IMG/VR virus record: IMGVR_UViG_3300023184_000072
Coordinates: 1-64,000 of that record
Reading direction: 5' to 3' (one strand)
From: a virus
Length of the DNA stretch: 64,000 nucleotides
Below the pieces are notes generated by a model. The model was not told the DNA's origin. It made no database searches and saw nothing but the letters and a program-made list of their open reading frames with translations. Made by a program: the position numbers and the translations under genes. Shown here one piece after another: positions 15,506-22,989 of the stretch (its first letter is position 1; every line of letters begins with the position of its first letter).

Positions 15506-16330
15506 TTAAAAAGAGATTATTATAACTAATCCATCTCCTCCTTTGCCTCCATTTCCTCCTCCTAAAACTCCTGCTCCTCCATTACCTCCTCCTGAACCTA
15601 TACCTCCATTACCACCTATTCCACCAAATCCTACTGTAGAACCTCCTCCTCCAGCACCTCCTAAAGAGTAAAAAGGTTTCCAAGACATTATTCCATTTGC
15701 TCCATCACCTCCATTACCTACAGTTACAGCTGAACCACCTTGTATTAATGGAGATATGCTTGTAGCTAATATTGAACCTCCAGCAGCAGTTGTTAATCCA
15801 TTTTGCCAAGATCCAGGACATGTTATTTGAGATGTTAAAGGTGTTACATCAGAATTAGGTTGTGCTATTCCTTGTGTTGATGCAAAATTAGATAAGTTTA
15901 TAAAAGTAGCTCCTGTAGATGTAAGTACTGTTTCTCCAGCACTAGAAGAGGCTGCTATATTTCCTGATGCCATTATAATATTTTGTGCAGTAGTATTATT
16001 TGGTAATAAACTAACAAAACTTCTTGTGCCACTACCTCCTGATACTACAGTAGTAGTACCTATTGCTCCTGCACCTCCAAGTCCTACTTGAACATATAAT
16101 GAATCAGATAATAAAGAAGCATTAAATAATGCTCTAGTTACAGCTCCAGCTCCACCTCCATTAGTATAAGTACCTCCAAAAGGACTTGAACCACCAGCTC
16201 CACCACCAATACATATTATATAAACATAATTGCATTTTCTAGGTTTTTGCCATGTCTGCCATGCTCCACCACCACCATAATATATTTTTATGTCTTGTTG
16301 ATTATTTGGTATATGAGATAAATCTAACAT
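15506..16330 (-). CDS. Glycine-rich adhesin (poly-Gly domain), copy 3 of 3
   Basis: A 274-residue protein opening MLDLSHIPNN, then WQTWQKPRKCNYVYIICIGG, a beta segment that leads into glycine runs. The C-terminal third is dominated by GGNGG/GGAGG runs and ends KGGDGLVIIISF. This is the glycine-rich domain seen in phage tail-tip adhesins, where poly-Gly helices can form a sandwich that carries receptor-binding loops. It is the last of three tandem paralogues. It is probably a tail-fibre tip or other adhesin. No catalytic motif. Confidence 0.65.
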   Translation of the reverse strand: MLDLSHIPNNQQDIKIYYGGGGAWQTWQKPRKCNYVYIICIGGGAGGSSPFGGTYTNGGGAGAVTRALFNASLLSDSLYVQVGLGGAGAIGTTTVVSGGSGTRSFVSLLPNNTTAQNIIMASGNIAASSSAGETVLTSTGATFINLSNFASTQGIAQPNSDVTPLTSQITCPGSWQNGLTTAAGGSILATSISPLIQGGSAVTVGNGGDGANGIMSWKPFYSLGGAGGGGSTVGFGGIGGNGGIGSGGGNGGAGVLGGGNGGKGGDGLVIIISF

Positions 16331-16331
16331 A

Positions 16332-17213
16332 TTATAAACTTGTTGTTATTATTATAAAACCATCACCACCTCTTCCACCATTACCTGCATTCACTCCTGT
16401 GTTAGTAGAAGCTCCACCCCCCCCTCCACCAGTTCCTGATGCTCCATTACCTCCATTTCCTCCATTTGTACTTGCAGCAGAAGAACCCCCTCCTCCTAGA
16501 CCACCAAAAAGCATAAGTATTGGTTTATAAAAAATAGGACCATTAATTCCATTTGTATTTAATGCAGATGCTGCAATTCCTGGAAATACTCCTTGTGTTA
16601 TAAAAGCTCCACCAGCACCTGTACCTCCTCCTCCTGTTGCTCCAACTATAGGAGTTGCAGGAGTGATATTTGTACCTGCAGCAGTACCCCCTGCAGCTCC
16701 TGCAGCTCCTGCTTGAAAAGTAAATGTTCCTAAATTAGCAAAAATATTATTTGCAATTAATGATATTGTTTCTCCTGCTCCTGCTGTTCCTCCTGCTGTT
16801 GTACCTCCTCCTCCTGCTGTTGCAGGTGTAGTTCCTGAGCGTAAAACTACATTTGATACTGATGATGTATCAGGTATAAGACATACAAAACTACTTTGCC
16901 CTGAAGAGCCTGCTGTTGCAGTTGTTCCACCTAATCCTCCTGTTCCACCTATTCCAGGTAGTATGTAAAGTATATTTGGAAGTAAGTTTGCATCTATGGT
17001 TAATCTTGCAGTAGCTCCTGTACCTCCACCACCTCCACCACCTCTTGGTGTAGAAGCTGATTGTAATCCACCACCACCTCCAGCACCTGAACCTTGACAA
17101 ATAATACTGACAAATTTAGCACCTCTTGGTTTTATCCATGTTTGCCAAGTTCCTCCATTGAAGAAACCTTGTACATTTGAATTTTGATTTTGAAAATATG
17201 ATAGGTCTAACAT
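16332..17213 (-). CDS. Glycine-rich adhesin, copy 2 of 3
   Basis: A 293-residue paralogue: MLDLSYFQNQ, then WQTWIKPRGAKFVSIICQGS, several GGGGG runs and the end RGGDGFIIITTSL. The start and end blocks align with the copies on both sides, while the middle (loops between Gly runs, about residues 90-240) differs. This is the expected pattern for variable receptor-binding loops on a fixed poly-Gly scaffold. It overlaps the upstream copy by 7 bases. Confidence 0.65.
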   Translation of the reverse strand: MLDLSYFQNQNSNVQGFFNGGTWQTWIKPRGAKFVSIICQGSGAGGGGGLQSASTPRGGGGGGGTGATARLTIDANLLPNILYILPGIGGTGGLGGTTATAGSSGQSSFVCLIPDTSSVSNVVLRSGTTPATAGGGGTTAGGTAGAGETISLIANNIFANLGTFTFQAGAAGAAGGTAAGTNITPATPIVGATGGGGTGAGGAFITQGVFPGIAASALNTNGINGPIFYKPILMLFGGLGGGGSSAASTNGGNGGNGASGTGGGGGGASTNTGVNAGNGGRGGDGFIIITTSL

Positions 17214-18106
17214 ATCACTGTAATTATAACTAATCCATCTCCACCTCTACCACCAACACCACCAGAAACTGAACCAGCACCTCCTCCACCTCCACCAGAA
17301 CCATACCATGCATTTCCACCTCTACCTCCTGCACCTGTTGTTCCTAACTTTCCAGCACCTCCAGCACCTCCAGTTCCACAAAGTGGTTGAAATAAACCAT
17401 ATCCACTATCCCCATTTGCACCATCTGTTGAACCACCATTAACTTGATTAGTTAATATGGCAGTTGCTGCTGTTATATTTCCTCCTGTAGCACTACTAAT
17501 TGAGGTTTTTCCTCCACCACCAGCTCCACCTGTAAATAAACCTGTTCCTAAAGCAGCTTGATTACTTCCTGCTGTAGGTGTTATAGTACCTCCTGCAGAA
17601 CCATTAACTCCTGCAATTGAAGTGAATATTCCTAAATTTCCAAAAGCACTTAAAGTAGCACTTGTTGCTAATCCTTGTTGACCTCCATTACCACCAGCTA
17701 ACACTGTACCAGCTACTCCTGATACTGCCCATCCACCAGCATTTGCTGATGATTGTATTAATAATGTTTGAGCATTATTTGATGGTACTAAAGCTATAGA
17801 ACTTACACCATTCATATTACTGGGATTAGCTTGACCAACTTGTATGTATAAAGTATCAGGAAGTAAAAAAGCAGGAAATATTCCCCTTGTATAACCACTT
17901 GAACCTCCACCACCACCTCCTCCAGCATTTCCTGTACCAACAAAACCATTTCCCCCTGCACCTCCTCCACCAATTAAAAATACAACTAAAAATTTAGCAC
18001 CACGAGGTTTATTCCATGTCTGCCAACCAACAGTAGTATTTGAACTATTTACATAAAATGTATAAGTTTGTTGTTGTTGAGAAGGTATATGAGATAGGTC
18101 TAACAT
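17207..18106 (-). CDS. Glycine-rich adhesin, copy 1 of 3
   Basis: A 299-residue paralogue. The start is taken at 18106 (MLDLSHIPSQQQ) because both paralogues begin MLDLS and because the upstream 59-residue gene ends at 18108, leaving ATG right after its TAA. An upstream in-frame ATG at 18142 would overlap that gene. Blocks VGWQTWNKPRGAKFLVVFLI and RGGDGLVIITVIC frame the glycine-rich core. Role as for the other copies: probable tail adhesin. Confidence 0.65.
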   Translation of the reverse strand: MLDLSHIPSQQQQTYTFYVNSSNTTVGWQTWNKPRGAKFLVVFLIGGGGAGGNGFVGTGNAGGGGGGGSSGYTRGIFPAFLLPDTLYIQVGQANPSNMNGVSSIALVPSNNAQTLLIQSSANAGGWAVSGVAGTVLAGGNGGQQGLATSATLSAFGNLGIFTSIAGVNGSAGGTITPTAGSNQAALGTGLFTGGAGGGGKTSISSATGGNITAATAILTNQVNGGSTDGANGDSGYGLFQPLCGTGGAGGAGKLGTTGAGGRGGNAWYGSGGGGGGAGSVSGGVGGRGGDGLVIITVIC

Positions 18107-18107
18107 A

Positions 18108-18287
18108 TTATTTTGCCCATGTTGGTTTTGGTGGGTTTGCATCTATAACATGACTCTCAACAGGAAAACTTGGGTATTCCAATGTATTTCCTTCTAAGTC
18201 AGTTATTCTTATTACGTTTCCATTACTTACTTCTTGATACGCTTGGAAATCCCATCCAAACGTAAACTCTATTAATATATATTCCAT
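18108..18287 (-). CDS. Small protein, 59 residues, unknown
   Basis: It starts MEYILIEFTFGWDFQAYQEV and ends DANPPKPTWAK, with TAA at 18110-18108. Its ATG overlaps the stop of the upstream gene (TAATG), and its stop is directly followed by the ATG of the first glycine-rich adhesin. It looks like a beta-strand protein with a Pro-rich end. It may be a connector or chaperone for the adhesins downstream (inference). Confidence 0.55.
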   Translation of the reverse strand: MEYILIEFTFGWDFQAYQEVSNGNVIRITDLEGNTLEYPSFPVESHVIDANPPKPTWAK

Positions 18288-18703
18288 TAGTATTTTCCAG
18301 CTATAGTTGTAACATAGTATCCAGCCGCTACAGTTGTTCCTAATGTTATATTAAGTTTGTATCCAGGAGGCAGAGCAAAGTTTAATGGTAGTTCATAAAC
18401 AGGCAATGCTGCTACCTCTGATAATGTTGTTGCTGAAAGAGTAATCTCATCCCATAAAACATTATTAGCTGCTGTAGCATTTGTAGATCCATTATTTATA
18501 AAAACTCTAGCTACTGTTGCTACATTTGTTCCAGCTGCTCTGAATCTTATTCTTTGAACAAAACCTCCGTTTGTAGCATCTGCTGTAAAAGAAGTTAAAA
18601 CTGTTCCTGTTCCATCCTTTGCTACGTTAGCTGTTGTAATTGCTGTTGCTCCCCATTGAACATCTCCTGCTATTGAAAATATTGGTTGTGTATTTACTGC
18701 CAT
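18287..18703 (-). CDS. Beta-rich virion protein, unknown
   Basis: A 138-residue protein rich in Ala, Thr and Val: QPIFSIAGDVQWGATAITTA, VQRIRFRAAGTNVATVARVF, YELPLNFALPPGYKLNITLG. It looks like a jelly-roll or similar beta sandwich, and the sequence style is common in phage decoration or tail proteins of aquatic phages. I cannot name the family. No signal peptide. It is placed among tail-fibre genes. Confidence 0.55.
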   Translation of the reverse strand: MAVNTQPIFSIAGDVQWGATAITTANVAKDGTGTVLTSFTADATNGGFVQRIRFRAAGTNVATVARVFINNGSTNATAANNVLWDEITLSATTLSEVAALPVYELPLNFALPPGYKLNITLGTTVAAGYYVTTIAGKY

Positions 18704-18716
18704 TGGTTATTTATTT

Positions 18717-20702
18717 TTAAAATATATTTTGTAATCCTTGTGTCATTGCTTGTACTAATCCTAAATTTGGTTTAGCGTTAAATGTAGTCCAGTTTGCTGA
18801 ACTTAATGCTCCTCTATTTGTAGCAGATGCTGTTGGTAGATTAAATGTATGTGTTGTTCCTGTAGAAGATATTGCAAAATCAGTTCCTGTTGTTCCTGTA
18901 GTTAGTGTTTGAGAGGATCCTGTTAAACTATTAATAGCTGTAATTCCTGTACCAGCCATTATACCACTCTGTTGTGTAACAGTTAATATAACTGAAGCAG
19001 CAGATGGTGGTGGACTTCCAGCAGCATAATACTGCATTTGAACATTTGTATGGTCTGTTGTACTCCAAACTAATTCATAATACTGACCAGCTACAACACT
19101 TAAAACATAGTTCCATCCAGCAACAATATGATAAGGATCTCCAGGATTTTTTCTTGCTTCTAATCCTATAACTCCAGCACTACCAGGAACATCAACACCA
19201 TTTAATCGTAACCATATAGTTACATCTTGTGGTGAGTTAGCAAGATTTTGAAATTGAGAACTAAACTGTAAGTTATATATTCCTGTATTAGCAAATGTTA
19301 TTCTTGTTAGATTAGTACCATTAGTAACAACAGATACACCATTAGCTAAATCTATTGTTCTGAATATCATCGCATACCCAGTGTTGTCAACAGCAGCAGT
19401 TTGAGTTACATTATCTTGCCAAGCTCCATAATAACCTGTTGGTGTAGCAGCAGTATTAGTTCCCCATTTTAAACCTGTGGATGCTGTACTATCAGCTATC
19501 AGTATTTGGGTATCTAATCCTACTGGTAGTCTTGCATTTGTTGAATTAAATGTAAATAAATCTCCCTTAGTTGTAAGAGGAGATGTGAATGTTGCAGGAG
19601 TAGGTATATTTAATACATTAGATATTAATGTAGCAGCACCTGTACCAGTAGTTGTAAGACTTGTAATTCTATTTGTATAAGCTGTATTCCAATTACTAGC
19701 ACTCGTTATTCTTGAATCTGCTAATGTTCCAGTCCAACCTAATGTTAATGATGTAGCTTGTAATAAAGCTGTTGAAGGACTACCACCAAGAGTTAGTGTT
19801 ACATTTGTATCATCTGTTTTTGTTAGAGCAGCAGGTGTTACTGATGCAGTAGCATTTAATGTTGTTCCTGAAAATGATAACCCTGTACCTAGTGTTATCT
19901 CTTCCATTACCCCTGTACCTGCTGTACTTCTACCAATAAGTTTATTAGTAGCCATTGATGTAGAAATATCAGGAGTTGTTCCTCCACTTGAAACTATTGG
20001 AGAAGTTCCTGTAACAGATGTAACAGTTCCACTTGGTATTGTTGGATATGCAATTTGTTTTACATTTCCTGAACTATCTCTTAATAATAAATAATCAGAT
20101 GTAGTTCCTGTGTCTGGAGTTTGTGTAAAGATTAATTTACCTGTAGTGGCTACATTTATACCTTCTGTATAAGAACTTCCAGCTTTTAAACTTAAAGATC
20201 CCTTTGATTTTAATTCTAATCCTGATGTATTATCACTTATTATAGTACTAACTTGAGAGATACCTGGATTCCCTAATGAAACGTCAATTTGAGATTGTGC
20301 TCTTTGAATAGATAAATATGAATTTCCATCTAATAAAGATCTTGCTGAATAATTTATATATGTAGTTCCTGCTGATTCTAGAATATTTGAGTCACCTATA
20401 GAGTTAGTCCCTGTAAACTTTGGTATGTAGTTAGTTGTTCCTGATATAGGAAGTGTGGCAGAAGTTAAATAACCTGCAGGGTTTGTAGATAGAGGATAAT
20501 ATACAAGATCATACACTAATTCTCCATTAGCCCATACAACAGTGGGATTTGGATAGGTACCAGATAAATCACCACCAGCAGGACCAGTGGGAGAACCACC
20601 ACCTCCACTACCAACTCTCTTTATGTTCCCATTTTTATCTAAAACAAGAACTCTAGCATCATCGGTAGATGTGTTTCCATATTTATCTAATATCTGTACC
20701 AT
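18717..20702 (-). CDS. Long tail-fibre-like protein
   Basis: A 661-residue protein. The N-terminus (MVQILDKYGNTSTDDARVLV) is followed by GGGGSPTGPAGGDLSGTYPN, a segment frequent at the neck of tail fibres in Bacteroidota phages. The body consists of Thr/Ser/Gly-rich beta repeats, and residues near 440-560 form a separate beta domain (IFRTIDLANGVSVV ... WNYVLSVVAGQYYELVWSTT). The C-terminal part (GAISS/TGTTHTFNLPTASATN) resembles the start of a chaperone-type tail end. It is probably a trimeric fibre. It overlaps its upstream neighbour by one base. Confidence 0.6.
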   Translation of the reverse strand: MVQILDKYGNTSTDDARVLVLDKNGNIKRVGSGGGGSPTGPAGGDLSGTYPNPTVVWANGELVYDLVYYPLSTNPAGYLTSATLPISGTTNYIPKFTGTNSIGDSNILESAGTTYINYSARSLLDGNSYLSIQRAQSQIDVSLGNPGISQVSTIISDNTSGLELKSKGSLSLKAGSSYTEGINVATTGKLIFTQTPDTGTTSDYLLLRDSSGNVKQIAYPTIPSGTVTSVTGTSPIVSSGGTTPDISTSMATNKLIGRSTAGTGVMEEITLGTGLSFSGTTLNATASVTPAALTKTDDTNVTLTLGGSPSTALLQATSLTLGWTGTLADSRITSASNWNTAYTNRITSLTTTGTGAATLISNVLNIPTPATFTSPLTTKGDLFTFNSTNARLPVGLDTQILIADSTASTGLKWGTNTAATPTGYYGAWQDNVTQTAAVDNTGYAMIFRTIDLANGVSVVTNGTNLTRITFANTGIYNLQFSSQFQNLANSPQDVTIWLRLNGVDVPGSAGVIGLEARKNPGDPYHIVAGWNYVLSVVAGQYYELVWSTTDHTNVQMQYYAAGSPPPSAASVILTVTQQSGIMAGTGITAINSLTGSSQTLTTGTTGTDFAISSTGTTHTFNLPTASATNRGALSSANWTTFNAKPNLGLVQAMTQGLQNIF

Positions 20703-21001
20703 TATGATTGTGTAGCACTAATATAAAATGTTGTACCAGGAACATCAGAAATTAGTTGCAAATAGTTTCCATTCTCAAGAGTGTATGTTTCAAGATCTCT
20801 TACTGAATCTCCTGCATCTAATGTGAATTCATATATAGGCACTTCATGTATACCAGGACCTGTCATGTATCTATTTAGATTAAACACATAAGCAGTGTCT
20901 AGATTATTAATTATAATACTATTTATAACCAAAGAAGTGGTGGTACAAGTTATTTTTGTACTACCATCAGTTGCTACATGTCCTTGAAATATTACAGTCA
21001 T
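20702..21001 (-). CDS. Small beta-rich protein, probable tail/fibre accessory
   Basis: A 99-residue protein with strands throughout (MTVIFQGHVATDGSTKITCT, SIIINNLDTAYVFNLNRYMT, NYLQLISDVPGTTFYISATQ). It precedes the 661-residue fibre gene with a TAATG overlap, so it is probably a structural partner such as a collar or adaptor. No family recognised. Confidence 0.5.
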   Translation of the reverse strand: MTVIFQGHVATDGSTKITCTTTSLVINSIIINNLDTAYVFNLNRYMTGPGIHEVPIYEFTLDAGDSVRDLETYTLENGNYLQLISDVPGTTFYISATQS

Positions 21002-21004
21002 AGT

Positions 21005-21142
21005 TTATCTACCTTGACCTCTATAAAGTTTCTTATAATTCTTAGAACTCTTTAAAGAAGATGTTTGTGATTTAGCATGTACACCAGGACGTTTTATGTT
21101 TGGTTTAACTAGCTTTTCTACTGTGTTGGTTAATTTTGCCAT
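21005..21142 (-). CDS. Very small basic protein, 45 residues
   Basis: The start ATG is at 21142-21140 and the TAA at 21007-21005. The protein (MAKLTNTVEKLVKPNIKRPG, then VHAK, and the end KNYKKLYRGQGR) is rich in Lys and Arg. The same type of short basic protein with RPGVH and a NYKKxYxGQG end seems familiar from other Bacteroidota phages. It might bind nucleic acid. It fits exactly between the endolysin and the 99-residue gene. Confidence 0.6.
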   Translation of the reverse strand: MAKLTNTVEKLVKPNIKRPGVHAKSQTSSLKSSKNYKKLYRGQGR

Positions 21143-21144
21143 TA

Positions 21145-21606
21145 TTATATAATTACATACCCAGATTTATCTCTAGGTTTAGTTTGTAATGTTCTCCAAT
21201 TATTAAAACCTATTTTATCAAAATGAGGCATATCTTTAAAGCTTGTCCAATTTCCTCCCCAGCTCCATCCATGTTTAGCAAATATCTTTACACATTCATC
21301 CCAGTCTGATATTTTATCACCATCCCAATCTTTATGTGTATCCCAGCTAGCATCTTTACCATCTATAATCAATACAATGTCTACAGCAAAACCATAATTA
21401 TGAACTGACTGTCCACCTTTAGCATTAGTCACTTTTGGTCTTTGGTTAAATAAAGCATCTTGCTCTGCAAATGTTCTTAGTCCTTGTGATATTCTAACTT
21501 GTGATCTTCCTGTAAGAGCTTTATTACATTCATTAATAATGTCTTCCATTTCTTTTCTTACAGAAGGATGTAATAAATTAATTCTATCTAATGTTGTTTT
21601 GTCCAT
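21145..21606 (-). CDS. Endolysin: M15-family peptidase
   Basis: A 153-residue protein with the M15 zinc peptidase signature: SVHNYGFAVDIVL gives H69 and D76, and DMPHFDKIG gives H128 as the third zinc ligand. The preceding QGLRTFAEQDALF is the substrate-side Arg segment. Enzymes of this type cut peptide stems in peptidoglycan (D-Ala-D-Ala carboxypeptidase or L-Ala-D-Glu endopeptidase, as in T5-type endolysins). No signal peptide, so it needs a holin to reach the wall. It sits just downstream of holin- and spanin-like genes. Confident as a lysis enzyme. Confidence 0.85.
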   Translation of the reverse strand: MDKTTLDRINLLHPSVRKEMEDIINECNKALTGRSQVRISQGLRTFAEQDALFNQRPKVTNAKGGQSVHNYGFAVDIVLIIDGKDASWDTHKDWDGDKISDWDECVKIFAKHGWSWGGNWTSFKDMPHFDKIGFNNWRTLQTKPRDKSGYVII

Positions 21607-21612
21607 GGTTTA

Positions 21613-22086
21613 TTAAAATAAGTTATATTCTAGTATTACACCATAACCTGGAGGGTTATTTGGTTGTACAAAATATAATGCTCCTATACTAAATCTTATA
21701 AATTCAAGCATTAGGTTTGTATATAATGTAGGTTCTTTTAATGTAAATTGTGTTGTTTGAACACCAGCATATCCATGCACCTCAAAAGGTCTTTTGTTCT
21801 TGATAATCTGTTTATTGATATCAATAATCTCCTTTTGGTATGTTATAATAGAATCTTTTATATCTAATTGATTCTTGAATTGAATCTCCTTCTTCTCAAA
21901 GTTTTTGATTCTGCATTCTTGTTCTTCTATGATTTGATTAGCAGCATCTAAATGTACAAGATCTTTAGCTATAGCTCTAGCTTGTTTTTCTGTTAGAACA
22001 ACAACACTATCTTTCTTGGTATCTATCTGAGAAAAACTTTTGAAGCCCACTAATAGGAAGACTATCAATAACTTTAACTTGTACAT
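21613..22086 (-). CDS. Secreted, outer-membrane-directed lysis protein (spanin-like)
   Basis: A 157-residue protein. An N-terminal signal peptide (KLKLLIVFLLVGFKSFSQ) is followed by a charged coiled coil (about residues 30-100) and a beta-rich end (GYAGVQTTQFTLKEP ... GYGVILEYNLF) with a terminal Phe as in outer-membrane proteins. There is no lipobox Cys, so it is not a typical o-spanin lipoprotein. Its start lies 80 bases inside the upstream gene in another frame, the nested arrangement of Rz/Rz1 pairs. Probable role: outer-membrane disruption in lysis. Confidence 0.5.
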   Translation of the reverse strand: MYKLKLLIVFLLVGFKSFSQIDTKKDSVVVLTEKQARAIAKDLVHLDAANQIIEEQECRIKNFEKKEIQFKNQLDIKDSIITYQKEIIDINKQIIKNKRPFEVHGYAGVQTTQFTLKEPTLYTNLMLEFIRFSIGALYFVQPNNPPGYGVILEYNLF

Positions 22087-22336
22087 ATTCTTTTTGTTTT
22101 ATAGTTTTAATCTTAGTGACTATTAATGTATCTATCTTAGAAAGACTATCAATCATCTTAATAGATCTGTGGTCTTTCTTTTCAAGTTGATACACCTTGG
22201 TTTCTAACTCTTTAGTTTGATTAATTAAGTTAGAATTCTTTTCTTGGGAAACAGTGTAACTAAATAGCCACAATGCAGCAATCACTACAGCAAGCCATTG
22301 TTTTTCTAAACTATCAAGAAACTTATTTAGTATCAT
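22007..22336 (-). CDS. Inner-membrane spanin-like protein (i-spanin candidate)
   Basis: A 109-residue protein starting at ATG 22336 (MILNKFLDSLEKQWLAVVIA). This start directly follows the upstream TAA at 22340-22338; a GTG 9 bases earlier would add three residues. One transmembrane helix (LAVVIAALWLFSYTV, about 15-29) is followed by a long periplasmic-type coiled coil (SNLINQTKELETKVYQLEKK). This is the layout of i-spanins (Rz). The second gene of the pair starts inside its 3' end. Function inferred from topology and the lysis context. Confidence 0.55.
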   Translation of the reverse strand: MILNKFLDSLEKQWLAVVIAALWLFSYTVSQEKNSNLINQTKELETKVYQLEKKDHRSIKMIDSLSKIDTLIVTKIKTIKQKEYVQVKVIDSLPISGLQKFFSDRYQER

Positions 22337-22337
22337 T

Positions 22338-22517
22338 TTATACACCTGTTACGTCATGATCTTTAGACAAATATCCAAATACAGCAATACCAATAGCTAG
22401 AACAAATTTAAACCAGTCTTTCTTTAGATCTAGTCCATCTGTTGCTAATGGTTGTAAAGCTATCATTGAAGCTAATAAAAGTCCTGTTAGAGTGGTCTTC
22501 CAGTTTTTCACTATCAT
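22338..22517 (-). CDS. Small holin candidate, 59 residues
   Basis: The start ATG is at 22517-22515 (ATGA overlap with the upstream gene) and the TAA at 22340-22338. It reads MIVKNWKTTLTGLLLASMIA, LQPLATDGLDLKKDW, then FKFVLAIGIAVFGYL and SKDHDVTGV. Two hydrophobic helices are separated by a charged turn, the size and layout of a class II holin. It stands between an XhlA-like gene and the spanin-like gene in the lysis cassette. It would form the membrane lesion that lets the endolysin out. Confidence 0.6.
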   Translation of the reverse strand: MIVKNWKTTLTGLLLASMIALQPLATDGLDLKKDWFKFVLAIGIAVFGYLSKDHDVTGV

Positions 22518-22867
22518 TTTATATTTTTATACACTACAGATAGATATTGAATCAATGCTCCAATAGCTATAATTATACCTACAGTCCAGGTAAATCTTTT
22601 CTTAAACTCCTCTTGTTTCTGAAGCTTGTTTTCTAATTCTTTAATTTTCTCTTTAAGCTCAGCTATGTCTGCAACAAACCCACCAGTTTTTGTTAGAGCA
22701 TTACCTAATATTGCATCCACTACTTGTGTTAGCTTAGTATCTATAGAGGTCATTTTCTCTTCTAGATCATACAGTCGTTGGTCCATGCTTTTTAATTCTT
22801 TTTCCACTTGTTTTTCAAATGCGTTTTCCATATGGGTGAGGGGAGTTAGTATAGCATACGCATACAT
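22514..22867 (-). CDS. XhlA-like holin-associated protein
   Basis: A 117-residue protein with a long coiled coil (FEKQVEKELKSMDQRLYDLE ... ELKEKIKELENKLQKQ) and a C-terminal transmembrane helix (FTWTVGIIIAIGALIQYL). This is the layout of XhlA-family haemolysin/holin partners. The start may be ATG 22867 or ATG 22831 (MENAFEKQ); neither has a clear ribosome-binding site, as is common in Bacteroidota. It is the first gene of the lysis unit, downstream of a candidate promoter. Confidence 0.55.
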   Translation of the reverse strand: MYAYAILTPLTHMENAFEKQVEKELKSMDQRLYDLEEKMTSIDTKLTQVVDAILGNALTKTGGFVADIAELKEKIKELENKLQKQEEFKKRFTWTVGIIIAIGALIQYLSVVYKNIK

Positions 22868-22905
22868 AGATTGTAACGATGCAATGATTATACCATTATA
22901 TCTAG

Positions 22906-22913
22906 CAAATATA
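22906..22913 (-). promoter_or_regulatory. Candidate Bacteroidota-type promoter for the lysis/tail unit
   Basis: The - strand reads TATATTTG, a full TAnnTTTG match, 39 bases before the first possible start of the XhlA-like gene, in a 122-base AT-rich gap after the 1688-residue gene. A TTTC about 20 bases upstream is a weak -33. A TATAAT a few bases downstream could give a second start. Confidence 0.4.
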
Positions 22914-22989
22914 AAATTTATATTTGGAATAATGAAATTGTTAAAATAGATTTATAACATAATATAGCATAAGAGAAATATATTTTTCT

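Noticed and set aside
18107-18142. Longer N-terminus (MQTHQNQHGQNN) for the first glycine-rich adhesin.
   Set aside because: Both paralogues begin at MLDLS, and a 59-residue gene occupies this stretch in another frame with stop and start correctly spaced.
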